64,000 bases of DNA from an uncultured Collinsella sp. (GCA_900541205.1 UQIV01000013.1:1-64000); one strand, 5' to 3'. Shown: positions 25,654 to 34,586, counted from the stretch's first letter. Made by a program: numbers and translations. Notes: generated from the sequence alone by a model not told the origin.

Positions 25654-27486
25654 ATGTATTGCACCAAGTGCGGAGCTCAGATACCCGATGGCTCCACGTT
25701 TTGCACGAGCTGCGGCGCTCGCGTGGGCGGAGTTGAGGACCAGGCGGAGCCTGTGGCGTTTCCGGTAGGGGATGCGCCGTCGTCCGCTCCTGTGGGACAG
25801 CAAGCTCCTCAGGGTGCCCCAGTTCATATGGCGGCGCATTCTCGTTTTGAGGAACCTATGACCGAGCCTGCCGAGGCCTCTCAGCCGTTTGTTCCGACGC
25901 CGCAGCCCAAGAAACCCAAGCACAGGGGCCGCATCGTCGCGGCCGTTATCGGCGGCGTGGCCGTTGTCGCCATTGTCGCCGCTATCGTGATCGTGCCGCG
26001 TATCGGCTCGTCGTCCGAGGTGACTTCGGGTGGCAAGGGCTACGTTGTCTGCGCATGCGAGACCAAAGTGCTGCCCAAGAACAGCAAAGGAAAAAAGCTC
26101 AAGAGCTATACCGTCGAGCTGGCGCCGGTGTCCGGCAAGGGCAAGAGCTACACCATCAAGGTCGACGGCGAGGATGGCTTTGCCATGGAGGACTTTGGCG
26201 AGCTGCCCGACCAGAAGTACCAGATGACCATCACCTCAGGCAAGGGCAAAAAGAAGAGCACGACCACCATGAAGGTCGACTATACCAAGGAAGGTTCGGA
26301 CGCCCCCAAGAATGTCGAGCTCACGCAGTCCAAGAAGGAGGCCAAAGCCTCTGCCAAGGCGACGGTAAAGACGGCAAACGAACTGTTCACCGACAAGATC
26401 CTCGAGTACCAAAAGAAGTACGGCGAAGGCGAGGCTGTCGAGATTGATGATTCTCAATCTACGTATGGAGCCCAGGGTGTTGCCTATGCCAAACTTGTTG
26501 ACTTTGATGGCGACGGCCAAGATGAGCTACTGATTGAGTATTCCGATGAACCGGTGGACCGTGTGGATAACGCGGCCGCTGCGCATCTTGAAGTCTGGGC
26601 GTATAAGAATGGCAAGATTGAGAAGGTCTATACGCCGGATGTTAGTGTGGCTCCCCATCAGGCGTATGTGTCTTTCGCTCCTTTTTCTGGCGTTTATGGC
26701 GTGCTAGTTTACGATAAGGATTCGGTAAACGAAACCATCGCATCGGTCGCCACGACGTTGGAGCAACTGAAGTCAAAGGACGATGACGGTGCGCAGGCGA
26801 GCTATGAGGCTGCTACTGCCACACAGGATGTCAGCTTTACGGCGCCGGTGGGCGAGGGCGCGCCTGACCCCGACGTTACGTGCCAGATTTCGGCTACGTG
26901 GACCTATCCTCAGGTAAAAGGCGAGAGTGTGGGTGTCGCCAAATTCAACAAGGATATGATTCAGCTCGTCGCGGATGCGCTTGATGCGAGCAAGCAGGCA
27001 ACGCCATATGATGAGAGCAATCGTGTGACCACGATGTATTACGCTGAGATTGTCTCGATTGATGGCGATATTGCATGCGTGCGTACCTACACCGATAGCT
27101 ATATTCCTCCGTATCGTTCGGAGCAGGTGACGAGGTCGGCATACTATAACCTCAAGACGGGCGAGCAGGTTTCGCTTGAGGACTCGCTTGCACAGCACGG
27201 GCTCTCGTTTGACACCCTCAAGAGCGAGGCCAAGCAAGTGATCGGGGCGGCAAAGCGAGGGGCAGATTCTATAGTTGATGACAGCCTCGAAGATGACGAT
27301 AACTTTACCGAGGACCATTTCTACTATGACGGCAAGGGTTATATCGTTGTTCTCGATACTGGTTTATTTGACTGCATGGCATGGGGTACACACGATCTGG
27401 TGGCGCATCCTTTCGATTCGAGCTATTCCGGCGGCCAAGATGTTACGCCCGATTATCCTCGTGCCACATATGTGCCTAACGAGTAA
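25654..27486 (+). CDS. zinc-ribbon, single-TM surface protein
   Basis: I set the start at ATG 25654 (610 aa), behind GACGGGAG, so the protein begins with the zinc ribbon MYCTKCG...FCTSCG (C3, C6, C17, C20). A Pro/Gln-rich linker leads to one membrane helix at about 92-115 (VAAVIGGVAVVAIVAAIVIV), then a large exported region. It contains a segment like EF-type calcium loops (KLVDFDGDGQDELLIEY, about residue 285). The C-terminal part resembles RsiV/DUF3298-like extracellular domains only loosely. Role unknown. The same layout recurs at 39142, which has the same upstream palindrome. Confidence 0.8.
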   Translation: MYCTKCGAQIPDGSTFCTSCGARVGGVEDQAEPVAFPVGDAPSSAPVGQQAPQGAPVHMAAHSRFEEPMTEPAEASQPFVPTPQPKKPKHRGRIVAAVIGGVAVVAIVAAIVIVPRIGSSSEVTSGGKGYVVCACETKVLPKNSKGKKLKSYTVELAPVSGKGKSYTIKVDGEDGFAMEDFGELPDQKYQMTITSGKGKKKSTTTMKVDYTKEGSDAPKNVELTQSKKEAKASAKATVKTANELFTDKILEYQKKYGEGEAVEIDDSQSTYGAQGVAYAKLVDFDGDGQDELLIEYSDEPVDRVDNAAAAHLEVWAYKNGKIEKVYTPDVSVAPHQAYVSFAPFSGVYGVLVYDKDSVNETIASVATTLEQLKSKDDDGAQASYEAATATQDVSFTAPVGEGAPDPDVTCQISATWTYPQVKGESVGVAKFNKDMIQLVADALDASKQATPYDESNRVTTMYYAEIVSIDGDIACVRTYTDSYIPPYRSEQVTRSAYYNLKTGEQVSLEDSLAQHGLSFDTLKSEAKQVIGAAKRGADSIVDDSLEDDDNFTEDHFYYDGKGYIVVLDTGLFDCMAWGTHDLVAHPFDSSYSGGQDVTPDYPRATYVPNE

Positions 27487-27512
27487 GGAAAGCTACGGAT
27501 TGTGAATAGAAC

Positions 27513-27554
27513 AGTCCCCGGTGGCGCAAAACGCAGCGCCGCCGGGGACTTTTT
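27513..27554 (+). terminator. Rho-independent terminator
   Basis: AGTCCCCGG(T)GGCGC / GCGCC(G)CCGGGGACT stem followed by TTTT, ending the zinc-ribbon gene. Confidence 0.9.
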
Positions 27555-27606
27555 GATGCAAATTGGCTCCGAAACAAGTTATCTGGGTCCACCCGCGCCA
27601 CGAAAA

Positions 27607-27753
27607 GCGCCCATCTACTACGTTTGCCAAGGTTGGACCGACCATGGAGCGTTTTTTAACAATGTGGCAAGACGTTTACCTGCGGTTTTGTTAACACAAA
27701 TATGGCTATGGTTGGCACCCTTGGGTTAAACGTAGTAGATAGGCGCATTTTTT
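27607..27753. repeat. AT-rich element with 19-bp terminal inverted repeats
   Basis: GCGCCCATCTACTACGTTT at 27607-27625 pairs with AAACGTAGTAGATAGGCGC at 27728-27746 (one mismatch); ATTTTTT follows the right arm. The 100-base interior is AT-rich for this genome and partly self-complementary (CCAAGG/CCTTGG, GTTAACA). It could be a MITE remnant or a structured RNA with a terminator end. No gene is seen inside. Confidence 0.6.
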
Positions 27754-27777
27754 GGTGCACAGCCCAAGAAGAGGTCG

Positions 27778-28014
27778 TTAGCCACGCTGGAGGCCGAAGA
27801 GTTTGGCGTTGCGCTCGGCGACCATCATGTTGATGTCGGCGATTTCCATCTCGCCGTCAATGTAGGGCTGGTAGGTGCCATACGGATCGCCGGCTCCCAA
27901 GCTGCAGCTTCCGCAGTTGTCGCAACTGCCATTGCCGCAGCCAGCGAGCGCTAGCTTGATGATCTCCTCACGTTCGGCGCGCGTTGTGTCTTTGATGAGC
28001 TTGCTTTTTGCCAT
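27778..28014 (-). CDS. small CX4CX2CX2C protein, unknown function
   Basis: A 78-aa protein starting at ATG 28014, preceded by GAGGAA; the longer frame upstream is not credible. Four cysteines at 26, 31, 34 and 37 (GCGNGSCDNCGSC) are compact enough to bind zinc or an Fe-S cluster. The N-terminus is a charged helix (KDTTRAEREEIIKLALA), and the C-terminus is a helix with GEMEIADINMMVAERNAKLF. There are no membrane segments. I do not recognise a named family. It is divergent from the membrane protein at 28152. Confidence 0.75.
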   Translation of the reverse strand: MAKSKLIKDTTRAEREEIIKLALAGCGNGSCDNCGSCSLGAGDPYGTYQPYIDGEMEIADINMMVAERNAKLFGLQRG

Positions 28015-28151
28015 GACGTTCCTCGATTCGCTTGTGACCGTCGGCCGCGCATGTCTTGTAGATACCGGCGGGCTTTGCCCATCATAGGCTTTTGCGCGGG
28101 TAGAATGCATGGATAACTTGATGCTTAGGGGCGACGGAAAGGAATCGTTGC

Positions 28152-29108
28152 ATGGACCAGGATAAGACGACCGTAATGGGTGGCTACGGCTCCCCGCGGA
28201 CGGGCAATGGCGCCGATGAGACCCGCGTCGTGCCGAATCCCGGCTACGCTGCCCCCGATACGACGCAGACGTCGGCCGATCCCACGCGCGTTGTGAATTA
28301 CGGAAACGCAGCGCAGGACCCGTATGGTGCCTCGTCGCAGAGCCCCTACGGCAACGCGGCGGCAGACCCTTATGATGACCTGCTGCAAAATCCCATTCCG
28401 CAGCCTCAGCAGACGACATATATGCCGCGCACGGCACAGTCGCGCTACGAGTCGCGCGACCGATATGCGCGCGAGCCGTATCGTGAGTATCCCAAGTCCA
28501 TCCCCCAGTATGGCGAGGACGAGGAGAAGAAGTCTTCGCGTTCGTCGAACGTGATCAAAAAAATCCTGATTGTGCTGGCGATCTTCTTTGTCCTGTCGGT
28601 TGTGTTTGCCATCGTATCGGGCATGCTCAACAAGCGGGGCGCCACGACTGATGCCACGGCCGAGCAGACCGAGACTGCCCAGTCCGGCACCGTCGACCTG
28701 AGCGATATCCCGGGTCAGTACTGGTCCAACGCCAAGAAGCTCCTCAAGTCGCGTGGGGCCGATCTTTCGAACGCCGTGATCCTGACCGACGACGGCTCGA
28801 CGCCCGTCGTCGATGCCAACTGGGTCGTGACGTCTGCCTACTATAACGACAACGGTAACCTTGAGATTCAGCTCACGCGCAAGGGCGACTCGTCGGGCAA
28901 CGCGTCCGGCGACCAGGGCGGCGCGGACAGCTCGAGCTCCAACACGCTGGAGGACCTGAGCAACAAGGCGCAGGAGCTTGGGGATAAGGCCCAAGAGCTG
29001 GGCGACACGGCTCAGAATATCGGCGATACCGCACAGAACCTGGGCGATATGGCAACGAACGCCTGGGGTGCCCTGCAAAACGGTATTTCGGGCGCGCAGG
29101 GGAACTAG
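28152..29108 (+). CDS. single-TM protein with C-terminal heptad repeats
   Basis: A 318-aa protein with a good ribosome site (GGAAAGGAA). Residues 1-135 are a hydrophilic, Tyr/Pro/Asn-rich cytosolic region; one membrane helix lies at about 139-160 (KILIVLAIFFVLSVVFAIVSG). A small folded exported segment follows (VDLSDIPGQYWSNAKKLLKS, WVVTSAYYNDNGNLEIQL). The C-terminus has five tandem seven-residue units of the form AQELGDK/AQNIGDT, predicted amphipathic or coiled coil. Function unknown. It ends at a strong bidirectional terminator shared with the convergent CDF gene. Confidence 0.75.
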   Translation: MDQDKTTVMGGYGSPRTGNGADETRVVPNPGYAAPDTTQTSADPTRVVNYGNAAQDPYGASSQSPYGNAAADPYDDLLQNPIPQPQQTTYMPRTAQSRYESRDRYAREPYREYPKSIPQYGEDEEKKSSRSSNVIKKILIVLAIFFVLSVVFAIVSGMLNKRGATTDATAEQTETAQSGTVDLSDIPGQYWSNAKKLLKSRGADLSNAVILTDDGSTPVVDANWVVTSAYYNDNGNLEIQLTRKGDSSGNASGDQGGADSSSSNTLEDLSNKAQELGDKAQELGDTAQNIGDTAQNLGDMATNAWGALQNGISGAQGN

Positions 29109-29142
29109 CGGTCGAGCGGCTAGAGCCTTAGCAGTGCAAACA

Positions 29143-29210
29143 AAAACGGGACGCAGGATCGCGTGACCGGGCGCGTAGGCGCGTTGGTCGGCGGTCCTGC
29201 GTCCCGTTTT
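29143..29210. terminator. long bidirectional terminator
   Basis: A 16-bp perfect stem (AAAACGGGACGCAGGA / TCCTGCGTCCCGTTTT) carries T-runs at both ends and a GC-rich inner loop that can fold further. It separates convergent genes. Confidence 0.9.
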
Positions 29211-29218
29211 GCTGTCGA

Positions 29219-30400
29219 TTACAGCTGCTCGGCTGGACGCTCGGGCGAGCTAAAGCCCGAGTCAAATGTGACGACGCACGAGGCGTCGGGCCGGCGCTCG
29301 TGCACGATGCGCGTGACGAGCTCCAGCAGCTCCTCGTCGGATATGTCAAAGCCGTCGGGACGCACCAGGTCAAACGAAACGAACCCGTCGTGCTCGTGCA
29401 GGTCATGGATGGAGAGCGCGGGGTCGATCTGCGCTACGCCGCGCTTGACCCAGCCGCGCAGATCGTCGCCGGTGGTGGCGATGGGGTCACAGTGCAGCGT
29501 GATGGCGATGCCCATCTGGCGTTTGATGTCGTGTTCGATGGTGTCCAGAATCTCATGGTGCTCAAAGGCATCGCCCTCGCCGGGCATTTCCACGTGTGCG
29601 CTGGCAAACTGGCGGCCGGGGCCGTAGTCGTGCACCATGAGGTCGTGCGTGCCTAGGACCTGCGGATATGACATGATCTTGTCGCGGATTGCCTGGACGA
29701 GCTTGGGGTCAGGCGCTTGCCCCAACAGCGGGCTGATAGCGTCGCGCACCAGGCCCATGCCGCTGATGCAGATGAAGATGCCCACGCCCAGGCCTGCCCA
29801 GCCATCGAGGTCAAAGCCGGTCGTCTGCGAAATAAGCGCTGCGGCCAGGACCGAGGCCGAGGCAATGACGTCGTTTTTGGAATCCTGCGCCGTGGCGATA
29901 AGCGTCTCGGAATCGATGCGGTTGCCCAGCGTGCGGTTGAATGCCGCCATCCAGAACTTGACGAGCATGGACAGGACAAGGGCCGCCATGGAGAGCGCCG
30001 AATACGCGGTGGGGGAGGGCTTGATGATCTTGGTGACCGACTCCAGGATCAGGTTGATGCCGACGGCGCAAACGAGAACGGCGACAAACAGCCCCGCCAG
30101 GTACTCGTAGCGACCGTGGCCATAGGGGTGCCCCTCGTCGGCCGGGCGGCTGGCAAGGCGGAATCCGAGCAGACTCACGATGTTGCTCGAGGCGTCGGAA
30201 AGGTTGTTGAAGGCATCGGCGACAAGCGAGACGGAGCCCGCGAGCAGACCGGCTATGCCCTTGGCCAGGCACAGCGTGATATTGAGGCCGATGCAGATGA
30301 GGCTTGCGGCAAAACCCGCGTTGGTGCGGCAGGAGGTATCGACCGGCTCGCTTTCGCTGCCGGGAACAAGCGTATGTACCAGCCGATTTACAAATAGCAT
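29219..30400 (-). CDS. cation diffusion facilitator (CDF) transporter
   Basis: I set the start at ATG 30400 (393 aa), which has GAGGAGA upstream. Six membrane helices fit the CDF fold. The first metal site is visible as LVADAFNNLSDASSN and HPYGHGRYEYLAG, the second as TAQDSKNDVIASASV. The cytoplasmic C-terminal domain (HDLMVHDYGPGRQFASAHVEM) is followed by an extra about 80-residue segment ending near 393, with LHEHDGFVSFDLVRPDGF. It exports a divalent metal (Zn, Mn or Fe) by proton exchange; the D/N residue choice does not settle which. Divergent from a zinc-ribbon gene. Confidence 0.92.
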   Translation of the reverse strand: MLFVNRLVHTLVPGSESEPVDTSCRTNAGFAASLICIGLNITLCLAKGIAGLLAGSVSLVADAFNNLSDASSNIVSLLGFRLASRPADEGHPYGHGRYEYLAGLFVAVLVCAVGINLILESVTKIIKPSPTAYSALSMAALVLSMLVKFWMAAFNRTLGNRIDSETLIATAQDSKNDVIASASVLAAALISQTTGFDLDGWAGLGVGIFICISGMGLVRDAISPLLGQAPDPKLVQAIRDKIMSYPQVLGTHDLMVHDYGPGRQFASAHVEMPGEGDAFEHHEILDTIEHDIKRQMGIAITLHCDPIATTGDDLRGWVKRGVAQIDPALSIHDLHEHDGFVSFDLVRPDGFDISDEELLELVTRIVHERRPDASCVVTFDSGFSSPERPAEQL

Positions 30401-30570
30401 GGCGTATCTCCTCGCATTCTCATTAAGGGGATAGTGTAGCTCGCACAGACGCAACGTGTACCGATGCTCAGAAAATGCAGCAATGGTCTGCTGGAGCTAA
30501 CGAGTGGGGCTTCCCGTCCGACCGAGTGCTCCATTTTGGGCCACATGGGTATGGGCACGCACCGATTTGC

Positions 30571-30589
30571 TCGACATACTGAATGTCGA
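30571..30589. promoter_or_regulatory. operator-like dyad upstream of the zinc-ribbon gene
   Basis: TCGACAT-ACTGA-ATGTCGA is a perfect 7-bp inverted repeat 28 bases before the start at 30617, in the gap divergent from the CDF gene. Confidence 0.4.
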
Positions 30590-30616
30590 CAGCCCTGTGC
30601 AAAGGAGGACGTTTCC

Positions 30617-31954
30617 ATGGACGAGATGTTTGCCATTAAATGCCAAAACTGCGGCGGCCCCATGTATTCGCATCAGGCAAAGCGCAGTTTTGAGTGCGCC
30701 TATTGCGAAACGGTTATTCCGTGGCAAGCGGACGCCGGGGAGCCCAAGAGCGCCCTGGGTATCCGTCATACGCCGCTGACGGTGGTTGACGGGCTGCTCA
30801 AGCTCACGCACGTCTCGCAGCTCGAGCGCCCAGAGGACCCGGACTGGTATTTCTTCAATTCGTACTGGCGCAATCAGTCGGTCCTGGAGCATCTGCTGTG
30901 GGAAGATTGCGGAACGGCGCAGGAGTTCCAAGAGGCGACGCATGTGAGCATTCCCTGCCCCTTCTGCGGCGCGTCCTTTGAGGGGTCATCGACCCAGCGC
31001 GTGTTTGAGTGCCCGTCCTGCGGCAATAAGATCGGCGTTGCCGACCTGCTCAAACCCGGTACCTTCAGCAAGCGCCTGACCATGGGCGTTGGTGCCGAGT
31101 ACGTTCCCGAACAGGGCGTCCCCTGTGAGATATCGCCGCAGCAGGCACGTGCCAACGCGCTGCAGCTGGTGCGTCGGTACCCGGACGCCTTTGCCGGGCA
31201 TGATGTGGAAGACGCAATCCAAAATGACATGATGCTCTTCTATTTCCCCATGGCGCTGGCGGACCTGCGCATGATGGCATCCTTCCCGGGCAAAGGGCTG
31301 AGCAAGGAGACCCTGGTGTACTATGAGGTGCTCGACTGGGCGTATCCGCGGGCAAACTACCTGGATGTTCGCCTTATGGGCATTTTGGAGCCGTGGGACT
31401 TTGGTAAGGTGGGGCCGTTCGATCCCGCTATGCAGGAAGGCGACTTCCGCGTCGTTTCCGTCGATGCGTCCACCAAGGACCAGGTGGTCATTGATAAGCT
31501 GGCGCTCGATATTGCCGGCAATGATGCCGAGGCGGTGCTGGGGCTCAATAAAAAGAGCATCCGCACGTGGGCGCGCAAGGCTCGCAAGCACAAGGATGGT
31601 CTGGTGATGGTACCGGTCTACTTTGTCGATCGCCCGGCTTCGGATAGCCGCGACGGCGAGCAGGTGCGCATTGCCGTAAACGGCCAGACGGGTCGCGCGG
31701 CGGCGGTGGTGTTTAGCGACAAGCGCGAGACGCATGTGGTGGCACCGCTCAATCCCAACGTGATGCTGTCGAGCGAAAGCACCGTGCACGCCACGCCCAT
31801 CGAGGTCAAATACGTTAAATCGCCGTTCCTATACCAGATCGTACGTCGCGGAGGCGGCGAACAGCCGCGCCAGGTGGCAGCGGCGGCCGAGGGTTCCTAC
31901 CGAGAGGAGAAGCCCAAGCGCCGCGGCCTACTGGGTGCGCTATTTGGGAAGTAG
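30617..31954 (+). CDS. protein with two TFIIB-type zinc ribbons
   Basis: I set the start at ATG 30617 (445 aa), behind AAAGGAGGA. Two zinc ribbons are clear: C9, C12, C27, C30 (KCQNCGG...CAYCET) and about C114-C135 (CPFCGA...CPSCGN). The rest is soluble alpha/beta sequence with no membrane helix until a short hydrophobic end (RRGLLGALFGK). It resembles 'TFIIB-type zinc ribbon-containing protein' entries of Coriobacteria, whose role is unknown. It is not a transcription factor by context. A dyad lies in its promoter gap. Confidence 0.75.
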   Translation: MDEMFAIKCQNCGGPMYSHQAKRSFECAYCETVIPWQADAGEPKSALGIRHTPLTVVDGLLKLTHVSQLERPEDPDWYFFNSYWRNQSVLEHLLWEDCGTAQEFQEATHVSIPCPFCGASFEGSSTQRVFECPSCGNKIGVADLLKPGTFSKRLTMGVGAEYVPEQGVPCEISPQQARANALQLVRRYPDAFAGHDVEDAIQNDMMLFYFPMALADLRMMASFPGKGLSKETLVYYEVLDWAYPRANYLDVRLMGILEPWDFGKVGPFDPAMQEGDFRVVSVDASTKDQVVIDKLALDIAGNDAEAVLGLNKKSIRTWARKARKHKDGLVMVPVYFVDRPASDSRDGEQVRIAVNGQTGRAAAVVFSDKRETHVVAPLNPNVMLSSESTVHATPIEVKYVKSPFLYQIVRRGGGEQPRQVAAAAEGSYREEKPKRRGLLGALFGK

Positions 31955-32154
31955 AGGAGCGGTACGGGACAGCGCGCAGTAGTGCGAGCTGTCCGTCGTG
32001 GTAGATCTAAATAAACAGCGGGACGGCTGCAGCCGACCCTTTAAGACGGTAGCCAATGGGACTTCATCAGGCGAACGTCGCATTCTGTAATCATCATTTA
32101 TGCGGTCCCTTAATCATTTGCGTTGACTGACATTGTCTTCGTTGAAGACGTGTC
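31955..32154. other. intergenic with two hairpins
   Basis: GGACAGC (31967-31973) pairs with GCTGTCC (31988-31994); GGGACGGC-TGCA-GCCGACCC at 32020-32039 is followed by TTT and may terminate the zinc-ribbon gene. Nothing else is seen. Confidence 0.5.
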
Positions 32155-32943
32155 CTAAAACAAACACCGTTCTATCAGCTCTTTGCCGCGCAGGGTGTCG
32201 ATCCATTCCTGTGGAATGGCGTCGATACCGTATGCCGTGCCGGCGAGGGCGCCGGCGACGGCTGCGGTGGTGTCGGTGTCGTCGCCCAGGTTGACGGCGG
32301 CAAGGACGCACTCTTCGTAACTGTTGGTGTTCACAAAGCACCAGGTGGCGGCTTTAAGCGTGTCGCGCACGAAGCCGCCGGACCCGATTTCGTGCTCGGG
32401 TGCGCTTTTCAGCTGCAGCGCCCACGAGGGGAGTGCGTCGTTCATCACGCTCCTCATCAGTTCGACAAATATGACGCATGCGTCGGTCGACGTTCTGTGG
32501 GCGTGCGTGATCGCGGAGGCCTCGCAGATCTCGTCCTCAGTCGCGTCGACAAACGCCAGGGGCGCGATGCGCATGAGCGAGCCGTTGCCGTTGTCGCGCT
32601 CGTCGGAGCCACCTTTGCCGGTGTGCAGGGCGCGAGCAGTCGTGCCGCCGTAATCGAAAACGCCGTCGATCGTATATTCGCCACGGGCAATCCAGCTTAC
32701 GAACTTGTCGCGCATATCTGCGGTGTCGATATGACCGAGCTCCCTAATCGAGTCGCAGGTAGCAAGCGTCATGGACGTGTCGTCGCTCCAGGTGCCGGCG
32801 GGCTGCCCATGCGTGCCGTAGCCGATCATGTCCGTGCATTCGAACGTGCCACGAGGCCTGAACTCGTAGGGAACGCCCAGTGCGTCGCCGACGGCAAGCC
32901 CATAGATGCAGTCGCGCAGTGTTGTTTTCGGTCTGTCTGTCAT
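32155..32943 (-). CDS. ADP-ribosylglycohydrolase family protein (DraG-like)
   Basis: A 262-aa hydrolase of the DraG fold with both binuclear-metal motifs: TWSDDTSMTL near residue 51 and LGDDTDTTAAVAGALAG near residue 222. Such enzymes remove ADP-ribose from arginine, ADP-ribosyl metabolites or other conjugates; no partner ADP-ribosyltransferase or nitrogenase gene is nearby, so the substrate is open. GAGGAG precedes ATG 32943. It lies downstream of the YhcG-type nuclease on the same strand. Confidence 0.92.
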   Translation of the reverse strand: MTDRPKTTLRDCIYGLAVGDALGVPYEFRPRGTFECTDMIGYGTHGQPAGTWSDDTSMTLATCDSIRELGHIDTADMRDKFVSWIARGEYTIDGVFDYGGTTARALHTGKGGSDERDNGNGSLMRIAPLAFVDATEDEICEASAITHAHRTSTDACVIFVELMRSVMNDALPSWALQLKSAPEHEIGSGGFVRDTLKAATWCFVNTNSYEECVLAAVNLGDDTDTTAAVAGALAGTAYGIDAIPQEWIDTLRGKELIERCLF

Positions 32944-33005
32944 GGAAAGCTCCTCTTTCCCGGGTGATGTGGAGCGCCATCGGGGGTATCGGTCGCAACG
33001 TGCTG

Positions 33006-34061
33006 CTACCCTTGCGCTTCGCCATTAGTCGCTTCGTTGATGGCGCGGTACTCGGCACTCAGCTCGCGCGCCAGCTCTTCCTTGCTTGGAAGATACGGCA
33101 GGTATTTGGCGGCAAACACTTGGTCGTTGTCTTCGGGCAGCGTGTACTCGACAATCGAGTCGCTTTTGTCCGCGCAGAGCACGATGCCTATGGGCGGATT
33201 GTCGCCTTCGTTCATGAGCTCGCGCGTGTAGTAGTTCACATACATTTGCATCTGGCCCAGGTCCTGATGCGTAAGGTCATCGGTCTTAAGGTCGATGAGC
33301 ACGAAGCAGCGCATCAGATAGTTGTAAAACACAAGGTCAATATAGAAATGGCGTCCATCAAAGGTGATGCGCTTTTGGCGCGCCTCGAAAGCGAAACCAC
33401 GGCCAAGCTCCAGCAGGAACTTCTGAAGATGCGTGATGAGCGCCTGCTCTAGATCGCTCTCGCGAAACGCAGCATCGTCCGAGAAGCCTAAAAATTCCAG
33501 CACATATGGGTCGCGGATAATATCCTCGGGGCGATGAACCGGGACGCTCTTTTGGATTTCCTGGGCGACGGTCTCTTTGTCCTTGCTGGCAAGTAGACGC
33601 TCGCGGAACATGGTGTTGATTTGGCGCTCGAGCTGACGCGTGCTCCAGCGAGAGTCGGCGCATTCGTTCATGTACCAAATGCGAGCTTCGGGGTCGGGAA
33701 TGCGAGATAGTCTGCGATAATGTGTCCAGTTCAATTCGTGACGCAGTGCGTCACGAATTGGGAATGCTAAATAAAACTGCCGCATGTAGCGGAGGTTTGA
33801 GGTATCAAAGCCTTTGCCGAAATCTGTGGTAAGCCTGGTCGCGAGTCCTTTAAGCAGCGCCTCTCCATACCTGGCGCGCTCTTCTCCGCCCTGTTCCTCA
33901 ACAATGCTCTTGCCGATCTCCCAATATGCCTCAACCATCGCAAAGTTAACGGCGGCATATGCCTTGTCGCGAGCAGCGTTGAGAATCGAGGAAACCTGCT
34001 TATAAAAACCTTCGGGCACGATTGCCGATTCTCCGCGGTTTGCCAGTTCGCCCATCACCAT
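33006..34061 (-). CDS. YhcG-family PD-(D/E)XK nuclease (DUF1016)
   Basis: I set the start at ATG 34061 (351 aa) because GGAGGA lies upstream of it; the open frame upstream is not supported. The N-terminal DUF1016 part carries YWEIGKSIVEEQ, GKGFDTSNLRYMRQFY and LNWTHYRRL, and the C-terminal nuclease carries FYIDLVFYNYLMRCFVLIDLKT (split core D...DLK) with GQMQMYVNYY. Family members are often found with restriction-modification or mobile genes and act on branched or foreign DNA; here none are adjacent. It is an accessory-type gene in an otherwise housekeeping region. Confidence 0.9.
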   Translation of the reverse strand: MVMGELANRGESAIVPEGFYKQVSSILNAARDKAYAAVNFAMVEAYWEIGKSIVEEQGGEERARYGEALLKGLATRLTTDFGKGFDTSNLRYMRQFYLAFPIRDALRHELNWTHYRRLSRIPDPEARIWYMNECADSRWSTRQLERQINTMFRERLLASKDKETVAQEIQKSVPVHRPEDIIRDPYVLEFLGFSDDAAFRESDLEQALITHLQKFLLELGRGFAFEARQKRITFDGRHFYIDLVFYNYLMRCFVLIDLKTDDLTHQDLGQMQMYVNYYTRELMNEGDNPPIGIVLCADKSDSIVEYTLPEDNDQVFAAKYLPYLPSKEELARELSAEYRAINEATNGEAQG

Positions 34062-34222
34062 CGCCCACTTTCCTCCTGTGGAATGCATCTTTATCGCATT
34101 TAGTTTAAAGCCTCGCGCGGACACGAATTGCTGTGCTGTCTGGCACCTTCGCATGGGAGCCTTGCGGTGACTAAAATGTGGCCATAGAGGCAGTTTTAGC
34201 GAACCCCGCGGGAGTGACACGC

Positions 34223-34492
34223 ATGGATAACAACACTTTGCTGTTCCAGGACAAAGGTTCGGGCAGGTTTAAAGACGTCAAGATCTAGCCTAACCGTATC
34301 GAGGTGCTCGAGAAGGGCACGTTTGGTGGCAAGCACACCGAGATCGTTTACCTTAAGGACATTACGGGGGTCAACAGGATCAAAGGTCGCGGCGTTTTCC
34401 TACGCAACAGGCTGTTGACTGCTTGTGTCTTTAGCCTGAGCAGCCGTGCGAAGGCCCAGGAGTTTGTTAACGCGCTGAACATGGTGATGTAG
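34223..34492 (+). pseudogene. short gene interrupted by an amber codon
   Basis: ATG 34223 has GGGAG upstream and reads 21 codons (MDNNTLLFQDKGSGRFKDVKI) to a TAG at 34286-34288. The same frame continues without break to 34492 and gives PNRIEVLEKGTFGG...VYLKDITGV...FVNALNMVM, one continuous 89-codon gene. A tyrosine codon changed in its third base would give TAG here. The sequence looks like a small bacterial PH-like domain protein. A GTG restart at 34304 is possible but lacks a good ribosome site. Confidence 0.7.
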
Positions 34493-34517
34493 CCTATGGC
34501 GGCGTTTGGGCCAAGGT

Positions 34518-34552
34518 AAAAATCGGGGGCGCAGAATGGTATTCTGCGCCCC
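34518..34552 (-). terminator. terminator of the PI-PLC gene
   Basis: GGGGCGCAGAAT / ATTCTGCGCCCC with a 3-base loop; on the minus strand the stem is followed by CGATTTTTA. Confidence 0.85.
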
Positions 34553-34586
34553 TCATCAAATCGATGTGTCCAAACGGTCGGCTTGC

